A DNA stretch of 52,890 nucleotides, taken from Pseudomonadota bacterium (GTDB lineage: Bacteria; Pseudomonadota; Gammaproteobacteria; Acidiferrobacterales; Acidiferrobacteraceae). The stretch covers positions 1-52,890 of the forward strand of contig JAKAXK010000005.1 in assembly GCA_021827145.1 (NCBI GenBank), in the 5' to 3' direction. Position 1 is the stretch's first letter. Every line of letters begins with the position of its first letter. The notes under the pieces are model-generated. The model saw only the letters and a list, made by a program, of their open reading frames with translations, was not told the DNA's origin and made no database searches. Position numbers and translations under genes: made by a program. This document shows, one piece after another, positions 1-9,132 of the stretch.

Positions 1-59
1 CGCTTCGATTCGGAGTCGCGACCGTTGCGGGAACTACCGCCTGCCTTTTTATGTGCCAT
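1..59 (-). CDS. rpmA: 50S ribosomal protein L27, N-terminal part (runs off left edge)
   Basis: Only the first 19 codons are present. They read M-A-H-K-K-A-G-G-S-S-R-N-G-R-D-S, the conserved start of bacterial L27, a protein near the peptidyl-transferase centre of the large ribosomal subunit. The ATG lies 9 bases after the rplU stop on the same strand, the usual rplU-rpmA operon order. The rest of the gene is outside the window. Confidence 0.93.
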   Translation of the reverse strand, partial: MAHKKAGGSSRNGRDSESK

Positions 60-68
60 GACCGCTCC

Positions 69-401
69 TTACGCCTGCGCCGACTGTTCGCTCTTGCCCG
101 CTATGGCCAAGATCTTCAGTTCCGTATAGTTCTGACGGTGACCGGCGTGCTTGCGGTAATGCTTGCGCCGACGGGTCTTGAAGATCCGGATCTTCTCGCC
201 GCGACCGTGGCTCTCGACACGCGCGGTGACGGTCTCCGACAGGGCCGGGGCACCGACGCGCACGTCCGCACCGTCGGCGATCAGTAGGACCTTGCCCAAA
301 GTCACGTCCTGGCCCACCTCGACAGGCAGCGTCTCGACCCGCACGGTCTCGCCCACCGCCACCCGATATTGTTTACCACCTGTCTCGATCACCGCGTACA
401 T
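69..401 (-). CDS. rplU: 50S ribosomal protein L21
   Basis: The 110-residue product starts [14 protein letters not shown] and contains the basic stretch [16 protein letters not shown] of the L21 signature, which binds 23S rRNA. The usual length is about 103 residues; the extra residues are an Ala/Gln-rich C-terminal tail. It is the first gene of an rplU-rpmA operon, with a strong sigma70-type promoter about 80 bases upstream (480-508). It is divergent from ispB, a common gammaproteobacterial arrangement. Identification is secure. Confidence 0.97.
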   Translation of the reverse strand: MYAVIETGGKQYRVAVGETVRVETLPVEVGQDVTLGKVLLIADGADVRVGAPALSETVTARVESHGRGEKIRIFKTRRRKHYRKHAGHRQNYTELKILAIAGKSEQSAQA

Positions 402-479
402 TGCGTTCCGTAACTCCCCAACCGGCTTATGTTCTCGATAGACCAGCCGGCTAGACCGGGCGGTCCGTTAAAAGCGGCG

Positions 480-508
480 ATTCTAGTGGCTTTGAGGGGG
501 CGGGTCAA
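480..508 (-). promoter_or_regulatory. sigma70 promoter for rplU-rpmA
   Basis: On the minus strand, TTGACC (508-503) and TAGAAT (485-480) are separated by exactly 17 bases, a near-consensus sigma70 promoter. Transcription would start near 473, leaving a leader of about 70 nt before the rplU ATG. It lies in the 213-bp divergent region between rplU and ispB; no comparably good promoter was seen for ispB. Confidence 0.7.
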
Positions 509-614
509 TGCACCCCAACGGCCGGCCACTCCACGGATGGCGACCGCCAGTCGGTCGCTTGACAGCGGATGTCGTTCCGGCAGAGCATGACGACGCCTTA
601 TGATAGGGGATTCC

Positions 615-1613
615 ATGTCTACGCCTGCGCCTGTCGACCGCCCGACCTTTGACCTCGACCACATCCATGCACTCATAAAAAACGAGAGCGCGGCCATGGA
701 TCGCGAGATCGGCAAGCGGCTCGACTCGGAGATCGTACTCATCAACCAGCTGGGGCGCTACATCATCCAGAGCGGTGGGAAGCGCCTGCGGCCGGCGGTA
801 CTCCTGCTTGCCGCCAAGGCCTGCGCCTATGAGGGCCAGGCCCATATCACACTCGCCACGGTGATCGAATTCATCCACACCGCGACGCTCTTGCATGATG
901 ATGTCGTGGACGGCTCGGCCATGCGCCGGGGGCAGGCGAGCGCCAATGCCGTATTCGGTAACGAGGCGAGCGTGCTCGTGGGCGACTTCCTCTACTCCCG
1001 GGCCTTCGAGATGATGGTGGAGGTCCAGAGCCTGCGGGTCATGGAGATCCTGGCCCGCGCCACGAACACCATAGCCGAAGGCGAGGTCATGCAGCTTATC
1101 AACTGCAACGACCCGGATGTCGAGGAGGCGCAGTATCTGGCGGTCATCCGCAGCAAGACCGCGAAACTCTTCGAGGCCGCCGCCGAACTCGGTGCGGTCT
1201 TGGGCGGAATGCCGACGATAGAACCGGTGCTGGCCACCTACGGCCGCCACCTGGGGACCGCCTTCCAGCTCATCGATGACGCGCTGGACTACGGCCAACA
1301 CAACGCGCGACTGGGCAAAAACATCGGTGATGACCTGGCCGAAGGCAAGACCACGCTGCCGCTCATCCACGTCCTGCGTACCGGCACCGAGACCGAACGG
1401 GCCCTGGTGCGTTCCGCTATTGAACAAGGGGGGCTCGAACGCATCGACGGAGTCGTAGCCGCCATTGAATCCACCCAGGCGATCGCGTACACTTGCGCGC
1501 GGGCCGAGGGCGAGGCCGATAAGGCACGGATGGCGCTCCAACCTTTGCCTGACTCCCCGTACAAGCAAGCGTTGTTGGATCTGGCCCATTTCTCCGTTCA
1601 TAGGGACCATTGA
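615..1613 (+). CDS. ispB: octaprenyl diphosphate synthase (trans-polyprenyl synthase)
   Basis: The 332-residue cytoplasmic protein elongates farnesyl diphosphate with isopentenyl diphosphate to make the ubiquinone side chain. It carries the family's G-G-K-R-L-R-P motif near residue 54 and both Asp-rich metal sites: D-D-V-V-D at 95-99 and D-D-A-L-D at 221-225. An in-frame ATG exists at 600, but AGGGGA sits just before the ATG at 615, so the shorter form is preferred. Its position divergent from rplU-rpmA is the classic ispB context. Exact chain length (C40 or another) cannot be read from the sequence; tRNA-Pro follows 21 bases downstream. Confidence 0.93.
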   Translation: MSTPAPVDRPTFDLDHIHALIKNESAAMDREIGKRLDSEIVLINQLGRYIIQSGGKRLRPAVLLLAAKACAYEGQAHITLATVIEFIHTATLLHDDVVDGSAMRRGQASANAVFGNEASVLVGDFLYSRAFEMMVEVQSLRVMEILARATNTIAEGEVMQLINCNDPDVEEAQYLAVIRSKTAKLFEAAAELGAVLGGMPTIEPVLATYGRHLGTAFQLIDDALDYGQHNARLGKNIGDDLAEGKTTLPLIHVLRTGTETERALVRSAIEQGGLERIDGVVAAIESTQAIAYTCARAEGEADKARMALQPLPDSPYKQALLDLAHFSVHRDH

Positions 1614-1634
1614 CGGCCCTGAACGGCATTTCGA

Positions 1635-1711
1635 CGGGGTGTAGCTCAGCCTGGTAGAGCACTAGCTTCGGGAGCTAGGGGCCGGAGGTTCGAATCCTCT
1701 CACCCCGACCA
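1635..1711 (+). tRNA. tRNA-Pro (anticodon CGG)
   Basis: A 77-nt cloverleaf with an encoded CCA end. The acceptor arms CGGGGTG and CACCCCG pair, the D arm reads GCTC/GAGC, the anticodon stem CTAGC/GCTAG encloses loop TTCGGGA (anticodon CGG, reading CCG), and the T arm contains GGTTCGAATCC. C at position 1 (C1-G72) is typical of bacterial tRNA-Pro. Confidence 0.96.
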
Positions 1712-1734
1712 ATTTTAGAGAGCGTTGCCTATTC

Positions 1735-1983
1735 GTGAAGCTCCTGGTCGATCTTCTGGTGGCATGGGCCCTTTGGTTCCTGGTCCGCCGCCTGTTCCGT
1801 TCGCAACCCCCCTTGCGTAGCACGTTCCGGTCCACGCCCGTGCGACGCCGCGTGCGCGCCGCGGGCGACATGGTGGCTTGCACCCATTGCGGTCTCTATG
1901 TGCCACGCGCCGAAAGCGTCTCCGGGGGCCAGGGCACGGCCTTTTGCTGCCTCGAGCACAAGGAAGCCGCCGCCCGGCACTGA
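1735..1983 (+). CDS. PP0621-family small membrane-anchored zinc-ribbon-like protein
   Basis: An 82-residue protein starting with GTG. Residues 1-20 form one hydrophobic N-terminal segment, followed by a basic linker and then C-T-H-C-G-L-Y-V-P and a later C-C-L-E-H. The Cys pairs could bind a metal. This pattern matches the short uncharacterised PP0621 family, often found just upstream of pilS in Pseudomonas-like genomes, which fits here because pilS starts 40 bases downstream. No function is established. The start is uncertain because no clear ribosome site precedes it. Confidence 0.75.
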   Translation: MKLLVDLLVAWALWFLVRRLFRSQPPLRSTFRSTPVRRRVRAAGDMVACTHCGLYVPRAESVSGGQGTAFCCLEHKEAAARH

Positions 1984-2023
1984 GGCTTTGCTATAGTGGC
2001 CAAACTATGCTAATTCAGTGGCT

Positions 2024-3676
2024 ATGAGCGCTACTCAAAATGCCCTGGATCTGGCCGCGGACGGCGTAGAGACGCCCTTGCTCGTGCGCGAACAAAACTG
2101 GCTTCTCTTGAGCTACTTCAACGGCTACCGCCTGGCGCTCGCGCTGCTGGCCTGTATCGCCGGCTTCTGGGCCGGTGCGCTCGCGCCCTTTGCCAGCACC
2201 GACCCCCGGCTGTTCCTCGGGGTGGCGCTGGTCTACGCGGCCATCTACCTCGTAGCGATCGATACCACGCGCCGTAGGCTCGGGGACTTTGAGACCCAGG
2301 CCGCGGTACTGGCCTTCTGCGACGTTGTGGCACTCATCTTATTGATGCACGCCAGTGGCGGCCTCGCGAGCGGGACGGGCATCCTGCTACTTGTGTCGAC
2401 CGCCGGCACGAGTTTCCTGTTGAACCGCCGCATGACCATCTTTTTCGCGGCGCTCACGACGATCGGCGTGCTCCTGGAGCGGGCATGGCCCTACCTGACG
2501 GGCTCGCTGAGCGGGCTGCCGGCCAGCTACTCGCAGGTCGGCCTCTTTGGCCTCGTGCTGTTTGCGACGGCAAGCCTCGCTCATCTCGTCGCCGACCGCC
2601 TCCGCCTGACCGAGGCGCTGGCCGAGAAACAGGAGATGAGCATTCTGCATCTCGGGCGCCTAAACGAACAGATCGTGCAGCACCTCCAGTCCGGCGTGCT
2701 CGTGATCGGGTCCGCGGGCCAGATTCAGCTCGCCAACAAGACCGCCCAGACCTATCTCGGGCTTACGCCTGGCAGCGCGCAACCATCGCTGCAAACCGTG
2801 GCCCCGGCACTCTACGAACAATGGGATGCACAACACCGCGGCAAGACCGGCGGGCGGCGGCTCTTCCGGTCGTCAACGGGTTACTCGCTCCTGCCGCGAT
2901 TCAAGGACTTGGGGCGTAACGAGGCGGCGGGCATGCTCATCTTCCTCGAAGACACGACGATCGTTAAGCAACAGGCGCAACAACTGAAAATGGCCGGGCT
3001 TGCACGACTCACCGCAGGCATAGCCCACGAGATTCGGAACCCGTTGAGCGCAATCACGCATGCCGCGCAATTACTGACAGAGACCCCGGACCTGGCCGCC
3101 GAATCACAAAGCCTTGCGGCCATTATCGACGATCAAGGGCGGCGCATGAACACCATCGTCGAAAACGTGCTGCAGCTCGGGCGGCGTGACCGCACAAATG
3201 TGACGCGTTTCCCGCTCCATAGCTGGCTCGTCGACACACTACCGGCCGTGGCCACCGCGCTCAATATCCCCATAAAGGCGCTGAACCTCGTAATTGAACA
3301 GCCGCAGACGGTGTGCTTCGACACGGATCACCTATTCCAGATCATCAACAACCTCTGTCACAACTCGCTGAAGCACAGCCCCGCCTATAAAGACGCGCCC
3401 ATTGTTAAGCTCCTGGTCGGCGTCGACGGCGAAGGCCACAGCGTGCTCGATGTCATCGACTGGGGCGAAGGCATCAAGGAAACGGTGGCCGAACGCATCT
3501 TCGACCCCTTCTTCACCACCACCGCCCGTGGCACGGGGCTTGGGCTTTACATCGGGCGGGAGCTCGCCGAGGCCAACGGGGCGCGACTCGAATACCTGGC
3601 GACAGGCACTGGCTGCCAGTTCCGCCTGACCTTCGGGCGCCTCAACGACTGCACGGATGCTGCCTTCACGTCATGA
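2024..3676 (+). CDS. pilS: PilS-type sensor histidine kinase
   Basis: A 550-residue inner-membrane kinase. The first 195 residues hold about six hydrophobic segments, followed by a short coiled region, a PAS-like region (about 215-315), the HisKA motif A-H-E-I-R-N-P-L-S-A-I with phospho-acceptor His near 335, and an HATPase domain with N-N-L-C-H-N-S, D-W-G-E-G and G-T-G-L-G-L-Y. In Pseudomonas, PilS senses pilin in the membrane and phosphorylates PilR. The stop overlaps the pilR start by ATGA, implying coupled translation. A GTG at 2018 is an alternative start; neither start has a clear Shine-Dalgarno sequence. Confidence 0.9.
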   Translation: MSATQNALDLAADGVETPLLVREQNWLLLSYFNGYRLALALLACIAGFWAGALAPFASTDPRLFLGVALVYAAIYLVAIDTTRRRLGDFETQAAVLAFCDVVALILLMHASGGLASGTGILLLVSTAGTSFLLNRRMTIFFAALTTIGVLLERAWPYLTGSLSGLPASYSQVGLFGLVLFATASLAHLVADRLRLTEALAEKQEMSILHLGRLNEQIVQHLQSGVLVIGSAGQIQLANKTAQTYLGLTPGSAQPSLQTVAPALYEQWDAQHRGKTGGRRLFRSSTGYSLLPRFKDLGRNEAAGMLIFLEDTTIVKQQAQQLKMAGLARLTAGIAHEIRNPLSAITHAAQLLTETPDLAAESQSLAAIIDDQGRRMNTIVENVLQLGRRDRTNVTRFPLHSWLVDTLPAVATALNIPIKALNLVIEQPQTVCFDTDHLFQIINNLCHNSLKHSPAYKDAPIVKLLVGVDGEGHSVLDVIDWGEGIKETVAERIFDPFFTTTARGTGLGLYIGRELAEANGARLEYLATGTGCQFRLTFGRLNDCTDAAFTS

Positions 3677-5037
3677 GCCTACCTCAAATCCTGATCATCG
3701 ATGATGAAGCGGATATCCGCGCACTGCTGGAATTGACGCTTGGACGCATGAATATCGAGACGCGCTCCGCGGGAGACGTCGCGTCGGCATTCGCGCTACT
3801 CGAGGAATACCGATTCGACCTCTGCCTCACGGATATGCGCCTGCCCGACGGCGACGGTCTCGACATCGTGCGTCACATCGAGGAGCACCATCGCGGGCTG
3901 CCAGTGGCGGTCATTACGGCCCACGGCAGCATGGAGACGGCCATCGCCGCTTTGAAGGGTGGGGCCTTTGACTTCGTGTGCAAGCCCCTCAATATCAATG
4001 AGTTGCGCACGCTCGTGCGCAGCGCCCTCAATCTCTCCAAGCAGGCGCCCAGTGACGGTTCAAACGCCGCTGCCAAGCTCCTGGGTGACTCCCAGGCCAT
4101 GAAAGGCGTGCGCGCCCTCATCGGGCGGCTGGCACGGGGCCAAGCGCCCGTGTACATCACAGGCGAGTCAGGCACCGGAAAAGAACTGGCGGCGCGCCTC
4201 ATTCACGATCTGGGGCCGCGCGCCGGCCGACCGTTCGTGGCCGTGAACTGCGGGGCCATCCCCGAGCAGCTCATGGAGAGCGAATTCTTTGGTCATAAGA
4301 AGGGTAGCTTCACCGGCGCCTTCAACGACAAAGACGGGCTTTTCAAGACCGCAAGCGGCGGTACCCTGTTCCTGGACGAGGTCGGAGATCTCCCGGTGCC
4401 GATGCAGGTCAAGCTGCTGCGCGCCATTCAGGAAAAGGCCGTGCGGCCAGTCGGCAGTCAGCAAGAGGTGGGAGTGGACGTGCGTATCCTGTCGGCCACG
4501 CACAAAAACCTCCACGACCTCGTGCGCACAGGGACCTTTCGTCAGGACCTCTATTACCGCCTGAACGTCATTGAACTCATGATCCCGCCCCTACGCGAAC
4601 GCGTCGAGGACATCCCGGTGCTGGCGGCGCATCTGGCGGCCAAGTTGTCCACGGGGCGACGCCCATTGCCGCTCACGCCCGAGGCCCAGGCAGCCCTCAA
4701 GAAATACGCCTTCCCAGGCAACGTTCGTGAGCTTGAGAACATCATGGAGCGAGCGCTCACTTTATGCGAAGGCGACGAGATCGATACTGCGGATCTGGGT
4801 CTGCCGGGCCAGACGGGCCTGCCGATGGCCGAAGAAGCGGCGCAAGGGCCAGTACTCTTCGAGGGCACGGATTACACCGGCGAACAGTCCCTGGACGAGC
4901 ACCTCGCCCAAGTCGAGCGCGCGGCCATCGAAAAGGCCTTGCGCGATACCCATCAGAACAAGACCGCCGCCGCCCGGGAGCTCGGCATCACCTTTCGGGC
5001 CCTGCGCTATAAGCTCGAGAAACTCGGCATCGAATAA
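3673..5037 (+). CDS. pilR: PilR-type sigma54-dependent response regulator
   Basis: A 454-residue NtrC-family activator. The receiver domain has phospho-acceptor D54 in L-T-D-M-R-L-P-D-G-D. The AAA+ domain has Walker A G-E-S-G-T-G-K at 164-170 and the sigma54-contact loop G-S-F-T-G-A at 211-216; Ser replaces the commoner Ala, as in Pseudomonas PilR. A Fis-type helix-turn-helix ends the protein (T-A-A-A-R-E-L-G-I). It is the partner of the upstream kinase and in relatives drives the major pilin gene, which is not in this window. The gene converges with pilY1 across 185 bases in which no terminator was recognised. Confidence 0.92.
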   Translation: MSLPQILIIDDEADIRALLELTLGRMNIETRSAGDVASAFALLEEYRFDLCLTDMRLPDGDGLDIVRHIEEHHRGLPVAVITAHGSMETAIAALKGGAFDFVCKPLNINELRTLVRSALNLSKQAPSDGSNAAAKLLGDSQAMKGVRALIGRLARGQAPVYITGESGTGKELAARLIHDLGPRAGRPFVAVNCGAIPEQLMESEFFGHKKGSFTGAFNDKDGLFKTASGGTLFLDEVGDLPVPMQVKLLRAIQEKAVRPVGSQQEVGVDVRILSATHKNLHDLVRTGTFRQDLYYRLNVIELMIPPLRERVEDIPVLAAHLAAKLSTGRRPLPLTPEAQAALKKYAFPGNVRELENIMERALTLCEGDEIDTADLGLPGQTGLPMAEEAAQGPVLFEGTDYTGEQSLDEHLAQVERAAIEKALRDTHQNKTAAARELGITFRALRYKLEKLGIE

Positions 5038-5222
5038 GCTGTCTCGGGTAACGTGACGCCAGGCAGACGCATGCACACGCTCCCCTGCCGCCCGACACAT
5101 TGCCCTCAAGACCGGCCTCCTGGCTCTCCCAGTCGGTACGGAGACCCGCCCGCTGTGCAAGCGCCCATCCCCGCGTAGTATCGATAGCGACCCCGAGCCC
5201 TCGAAACGCAGACCCCAAACCC

Positions 5223-8200
5223 TCAAAACAGTTCTCGCCACGATGCCGGGCCCGCCGGTGGCGGCCCCTGCGTCGATATCGCCTGACCGACCCCACCGCT
5301 CGTCACCCCCTGAAGCCGCAGCTGTCCATCCATGAGCGCGATGCTCGGCGTATAGGCGATCCCACTCCCGACGTCGGTGGGCCCCGTCAGGGATTGCCCG
5401 CCGATTCCAAAAACCCCGACGGGAAACGCGCCGTCGGTCAAAGAGTAATAATAATAATAGGCCGTGGACACCGCGCACGCATTTTGCGATGAAGACGGCG
5501 GAACGGATACGGGTAAGATGACAGCGCCGTTGACGATCTGCACGGGGTTGGTGACCACCGTATTGGCAGGCAAGGCCGCGACGGCGCCGGACGAGACATA
5601 GCCGCCACTACTGAATGTGTCACTGCCCCCTGCGTAGCTTGTCCAAAGCGGTGCCCAGCCGCTGGCGCCATCCTCCAAGGCCGTGAGCCGTCCAGCGGAT
5701 TGCAAGGTCAGGTATTCGATACCGTTATAATAGGCCCCGCCGATGTAATCTATGGGCCCGGTACCCCCGGAGGTTGTCGCCGAAGAACCAAAATTCGTCC
5801 CCACTGGACTTGGCGCCGTGTTATTGAGCGGTGTCCATGAAATAGAGTTCGCCAGATTGCCGGACGAGGACAAAAGCGTACCTGTCCACACATTGCCAGC
5901 GTTGTCGCCGATGAAGATATCGTTCGTGGCATCGATGTAGGGTTGGCTATCGGCAGCGAAGGGTAGGGTCATGGTTTTCTTCACGCCCGTAGCCACCGTT
6001 GTGAGTACCAACGTGCTCGTCGGCGTCGTATTGGTCGTATTGAGGACCGTCGCCTCATACGCGGTCCCGGAGCCGGCCACCAGACGGAAGATGACAGGGG
6101 CGATGGCGTTGGGCGTCACCGATCCTGCGTTATCCTGCTCCCATATCTCGGCGCTTGGGCTACCGCTCGAACTCAGCTGCAAGGCATACTGGATCGCCCC
6201 CTGCTGCGCGCCCCCAACGACATAGGTCGACCAGGCCGACGACGACCCGCCGGCCTGCGCGTCCACGACCCGCGGGCGAAATCCCGCCATATTGGCGCCC
6301 TGCCAGAATGTCGAGTAAGACTGCAGATACTGGACGAGGGGACGCGGCATCCATCCCCAAGTCAAGGTGCCGGTGCTGGCGTCAACTGCATACAAGAAAC
6401 CGTCGTTGTCGGCGAAAAGGACGAGGGGCGGACGGCCGCTTTCGCCTTGGGCATAAGAATCATAGGTGGTATTGCCCAACAGGAAGGCATCGTTTGGGGG
6501 GCCCATATAGGTGGGCTTGTCGGCGGTCATCACCCCCACATACCAACCGGGGCTCCGCCCGCCCAGATACTGACCCCCGGAATAGGAAGGATCGATGGTG
6601 TAATTCTCGATAGTGGTCGGCGTCAAGGTGCTGCTTGCCGGCAAGGCGAAGGCCGCGGCATCCATGCTCGTCAAGGATGTCACGGGGCCTATGGTCGCGG
6701 GCGCCACGGCGGGCCCTTCGGAATAGAGCGCAGGCGTCCTATTGGCGGCGGTCATCAAGGAATTCACGTCCCAGGACGGCGTCGCGGCCACGGTGCCGTT
6801 CGTGCCTATCAGATATGCCGACAGATCGCCTTCCCCGAGCGCCGGGGTGCTCGTCACGACATACTCATAGGATGATCCCCCGACCGCCTGCGGGCTCGAT
6901 CCGCTCGATGCGGTGACGATCTGCGCGGCAATATTGTTCAAGATGGCGTTGAAGGCCTGCTGAAAGGCCGCAGCGGTATCGGCGCTGTAGACGACATTGG
7001 TCTTGCCCGCCTGAGCGAGGTCCTGCAGGACCGTATAGCTTTCCTGGGCTTCTTGAGTGCACCCTGAGGTCGACGGCGGGCAGTTCACGCCCGCACCCAC
7101 CCCGAGCACATAGGTTTTGATGCCGTGGCCCCCGTTGGCTGTGTAATTTGCGAGGTTCGTGACCGCCGTGATCGCCTCCGACACGGCGTTGTCATTACTG
7201 CCGCCACCAGCCAGGTTTTCCCCGTAACCGAGCGCCGAGGCGCTCCCAAGCGGCGGGTAAACGTGTCCATGCAGGCCCATGGTCGGCTGCCCGTCGGTAA
7301 TCAAAATCACGTACTTGGGGGCGCAGGCGGGTTGAGGTGCTTGCGAGCTTGTCGTCAGATCGGTCAAGGCGGCGGTGAGTGCGCCTGCGGTCGGGGCATA
7401 TTCCGATCCCGCGACAATCTCGTTGCCTCCCTGTACGAACTGTTCGGCCGCGGTGGCGGTATTCAAAAGCGAGATCTGGGAGGCGTTCAGGGGTGCCACG
7501 GGAACGACGAGTTGCCCCTGACCGCCGTTCGTGCCGTTCAAGACAGGCGGCGCGTTGAACGCGAGCCCGCGCCCCGCATACCAGACCTGTCCACTGTAGG
7601 GGATGTAGCCCGCGTCCGTCGGCGAGCTGCTGAACGGCTGACCAACACTCGCCGGAGCCGTGTGCTGATAGGTCTCCAGCAAGTAATTGCCGGACACGAT
7701 CTGGTTCTCATACTGCCCGAGGGTATAGCCGTTCGGCGGGTAGGGGTTGGCCGGGTTGGCGCCATCGTAGGTGATGAAGTTAGGTCGCGCCCCGCCCCAA
7801 TACAGCACGTCGTTGATCTGGGGGTCATCAGACGTCTGGTCGATATAGAGATAGGGTCTCGCGCTGAGCCCCGAGCCCAGCACCCCCTCGATGGCGCTGC
7901 ACCCGCTGGCGCTGCTCGTCGTATTGTAACAGGGGTTCGGTACCGCCAAGGCGTCGTTCCCGGAACATGTGGATGAGCTGCTCGTCCCGTAGCCAAAGAC
8001 CCCCGGGTTACACGGCGAAAACGGCCCGCTCCCCGTCGACGTATTGCTGGTCATGTAGTACACCCACGTATTGTAGGGTGTCGGGGTTCCCTTGGTGGCA
8101 TACACCAAAAGGCCCGCCTGCATGACGTTGTCATAAGTCGAGTTATTGAACGCCCAATCGATGCTCTGTTCAGCGACATTGATCATCGACTCGGAATTGT

Positions 8201-8540
8201 CCGTGAGGGTTCCGCCCACCGACACCGTATACGGCGCGGTCCCCGAAGGACAACTCCCACCATTACTGGGCCCCAGGCTCGAGCGCGGCGTGTAGGCGTT
8301 CAATCCATAACAGGGTGGCGAGGCGGAATCCGCATTATCAGCCACCGTCCCCGACCCCGACATGATCGCACCCTGGAGATTACCGGCCATGCTTTGCGAG
8401 GTATCGAGAATCACAAGGACTTGAGGTTGTTGGCCAGCAGGTACCGTTCCCGCGACCGCCAGATTGAGCCCGAGCAGGAGCGCCAACACGAGGACCGCTC
8501 CCGCTTCCATCAGCCGCCCTCCCACCGTCCTCTTTTTCAT
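5223..8540 (-). CDS. pilY1: PilY1-type pilus tip adhesin/assembly protein
   Basis: A 1105-residue exported protein, last gene of the minor-pilin operon. A signal peptide (about 1-30) is followed by a von Willebrand A-like domain with the metal site D-T-S-Q-S at 46-50 and I-L-I-T-D-G-Q-P-T near the middle. The C-terminal half has PilY-type beta-propeller features such as F-A-D-N-D-G-F-L-Y-A-V-D-A-S-T-G. PilY1 proteins sit at the pilus tip, prime pilus assembly and act in adhesion and surface sensing. The start is one base from the pilX stop. The low-complexity Ser/Gly/Thr-rich spacer content is typical. Length matches Pseudomonas PilY1 (about 1160). Confidence 0.9.
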   Translation of the reverse strand: MKKRTVGGRLMEAGAVLVLALLLGLNLAVAGTVPAGQQPQVLVILDTSQSMAGNLQGAIMSGSGTVADNADSASPPCYGLNAYTPRSSLGPSNGGSCPSGTAPYTVSVGGTLTDNSESMINVAEQSIDWAFNNSTYDNVMQAGLLVYATKGTPTPYNTWVYYMTSNTSTGSGPFSPCNPGVFGYGTSSSSTCSGNDALAVPNPCYNTTSSASGCSAIEGVLGSGLSARPYLYIDQTSDDPQINDVLYWGGARPNFITYDGANPANPYPPNGYTLGQYENQIVSGNYLLETYQHTAPASVGQPFSSSPTDAGYIPYSGQVWYAGRGLAFNAPPVLNGTNGGQGQLVVPVAPLNASQISLLNTATAAEQFVQGGNEIVAGSEYAPTAGALTAALTDLTTSSQAPQPACAPKYVILITDGQPTMGLHGHVYPPLGSASALGYGENLAGGGSNDNAVSEAITAVTNLANYTANGGHGIKTYVLGVGAGVNCPPSTSGCTQEAQESYTVLQDLAQAGKTNVVYSADTAAAFQQAFNAILNNIAAQIVTASSGSSPQAVGGSSYEYVVTSTPALGEGDLSAYLIGTNGTVAATPSWDVNSLMTAANRTPALYSEGPAVAPATIGPVTSLTSMDAAAFALPASSTLTPTTIENYTIDPSYSGGQYLGGRSPGWYVGVMTADKPTYMGPPNDAFLLGNTTYDSYAQGESGRPPLVLFADNDGFLYAVDASTGTLTWGWMPRPLVQYLQSYSTFWQGANMAGFRPRVVDAQAGGSSSAWSTYVVGGAQQGAIQYALQLSSSGSPSAEIWEQDNAGSVTPNAIAPVIFRLVAGSGTAYEATVLNTTNTTPTSTLVLTTVATGVKKTMTLPFAADSQPYIDATNDIFIGDNAGNVWTGTLLSSSGNLANSISWTPLNNTAPSPVGTNFGSSATTSGGTGPIDYIGGAYYNGIEYLTLQSAGRLTALEDGASGWAPLWTSYAGGSDTFSSGGYVSSGAVAALPANTVVTNPVQIVNGAVILPVSVPPSSSQNACAVSTAYYYYYSLTDGAFPVGVFGIGGQSLTGPTDVGSGIAYTPSIALMDGQLRLQGVTSGGVGQAISTQGPPPAGPASWRELF

Positions 8541-8541
8541 A

Positions 8542-9132
8542 TTAGTCCACCTTCCGTATCGTGGCCTGAATGTTGGCGTTCATATTGTGGTAGCTTCCCA
8601 CCGCCAGACTGCCATTGGATAAGCGCGCGTTGACATACGCGGTATACGTCATATACGACGTCACGTTGCGCGAGGACGGGCCCGCCCCGTTCAAGATCGC
8701 CGCCGGCGCCCCGCTTGGCGCAATCACATACTCGACATCAAAGGTCGTACCGCCGATCACGACCCCCCCGGGAACGACCCCGCAGGTCCCGGCCCCGGCA
8801 CACCCCGACCAAAATCCCACGCTCGGAGGAGGCGGTGGTCCCAGACCGGTCGGCGGGTACCACCAGCTCACGCCCCCCATATTGGAGGCCTCCGGAAAGC
8901 CCGCGTGGGCCTGCAGGACAACATTGGCGGCCTCGAGACCGACATCCGTTGCCTGCATCGCCTCGGTATGCACGGCGGCATTGGAGGCCATCTCGGAGTC
9001 ATAGCGGACGAAATACATAAGACCCAGGGCGGCAAACGTGAGCGCCAATAAGACGAAGATGGCCAACATAAGCGTAATCCCGCGCTCACGTGTACGCCCC
9101 TTGCCCGTCCCTCGCGTTTTCAGTCTCGCCAT
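8542..9132 (-). CDS. pilX: minor pilin PilX
   Basis: A 196-residue prepilin-like protein. The cleavage region R-E-R-G-I-T-L-M-L-A-I is followed by about 20 hydrophobic residues. It lacks Glu at position 5 of the mature helix, as PilX (and GspK) proteins do. The ATG at 9132 overlaps the pilW stop as TGATG; an upstream in-frame GTG at 9144 is less likely. With PilV, PilW, FimU and PilY1 it would form the priming complex at the pilus tip. The body contains a Pro-rich loop and a Cys pair. Confidence 0.82.
   Translation of the reverse strand: MARLKTRGTGKGRTRERGITLMLAIFVLLALTFAALGLMYFVRYDSEMASNAAVHTEAMQATDVGLEAANVVLQAHAGFPEASNMGGVSWWYPPTGLGPPPPPSVGFWSGCAGAGTCGVVPGGVVIGGTTFDVEYVIAPSGAPAAILNGAGPSSRNVTSYMTYTAYVNARLSNGSLAVGSYHNMNANIQATIRKVD

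Noticed and set aside
483-1610. 375-codon minus-strand frame opposite ispB
   Set aside because: A shadow frame in GC-rich DNA; ispB on the other strand has all catalytic motifs.
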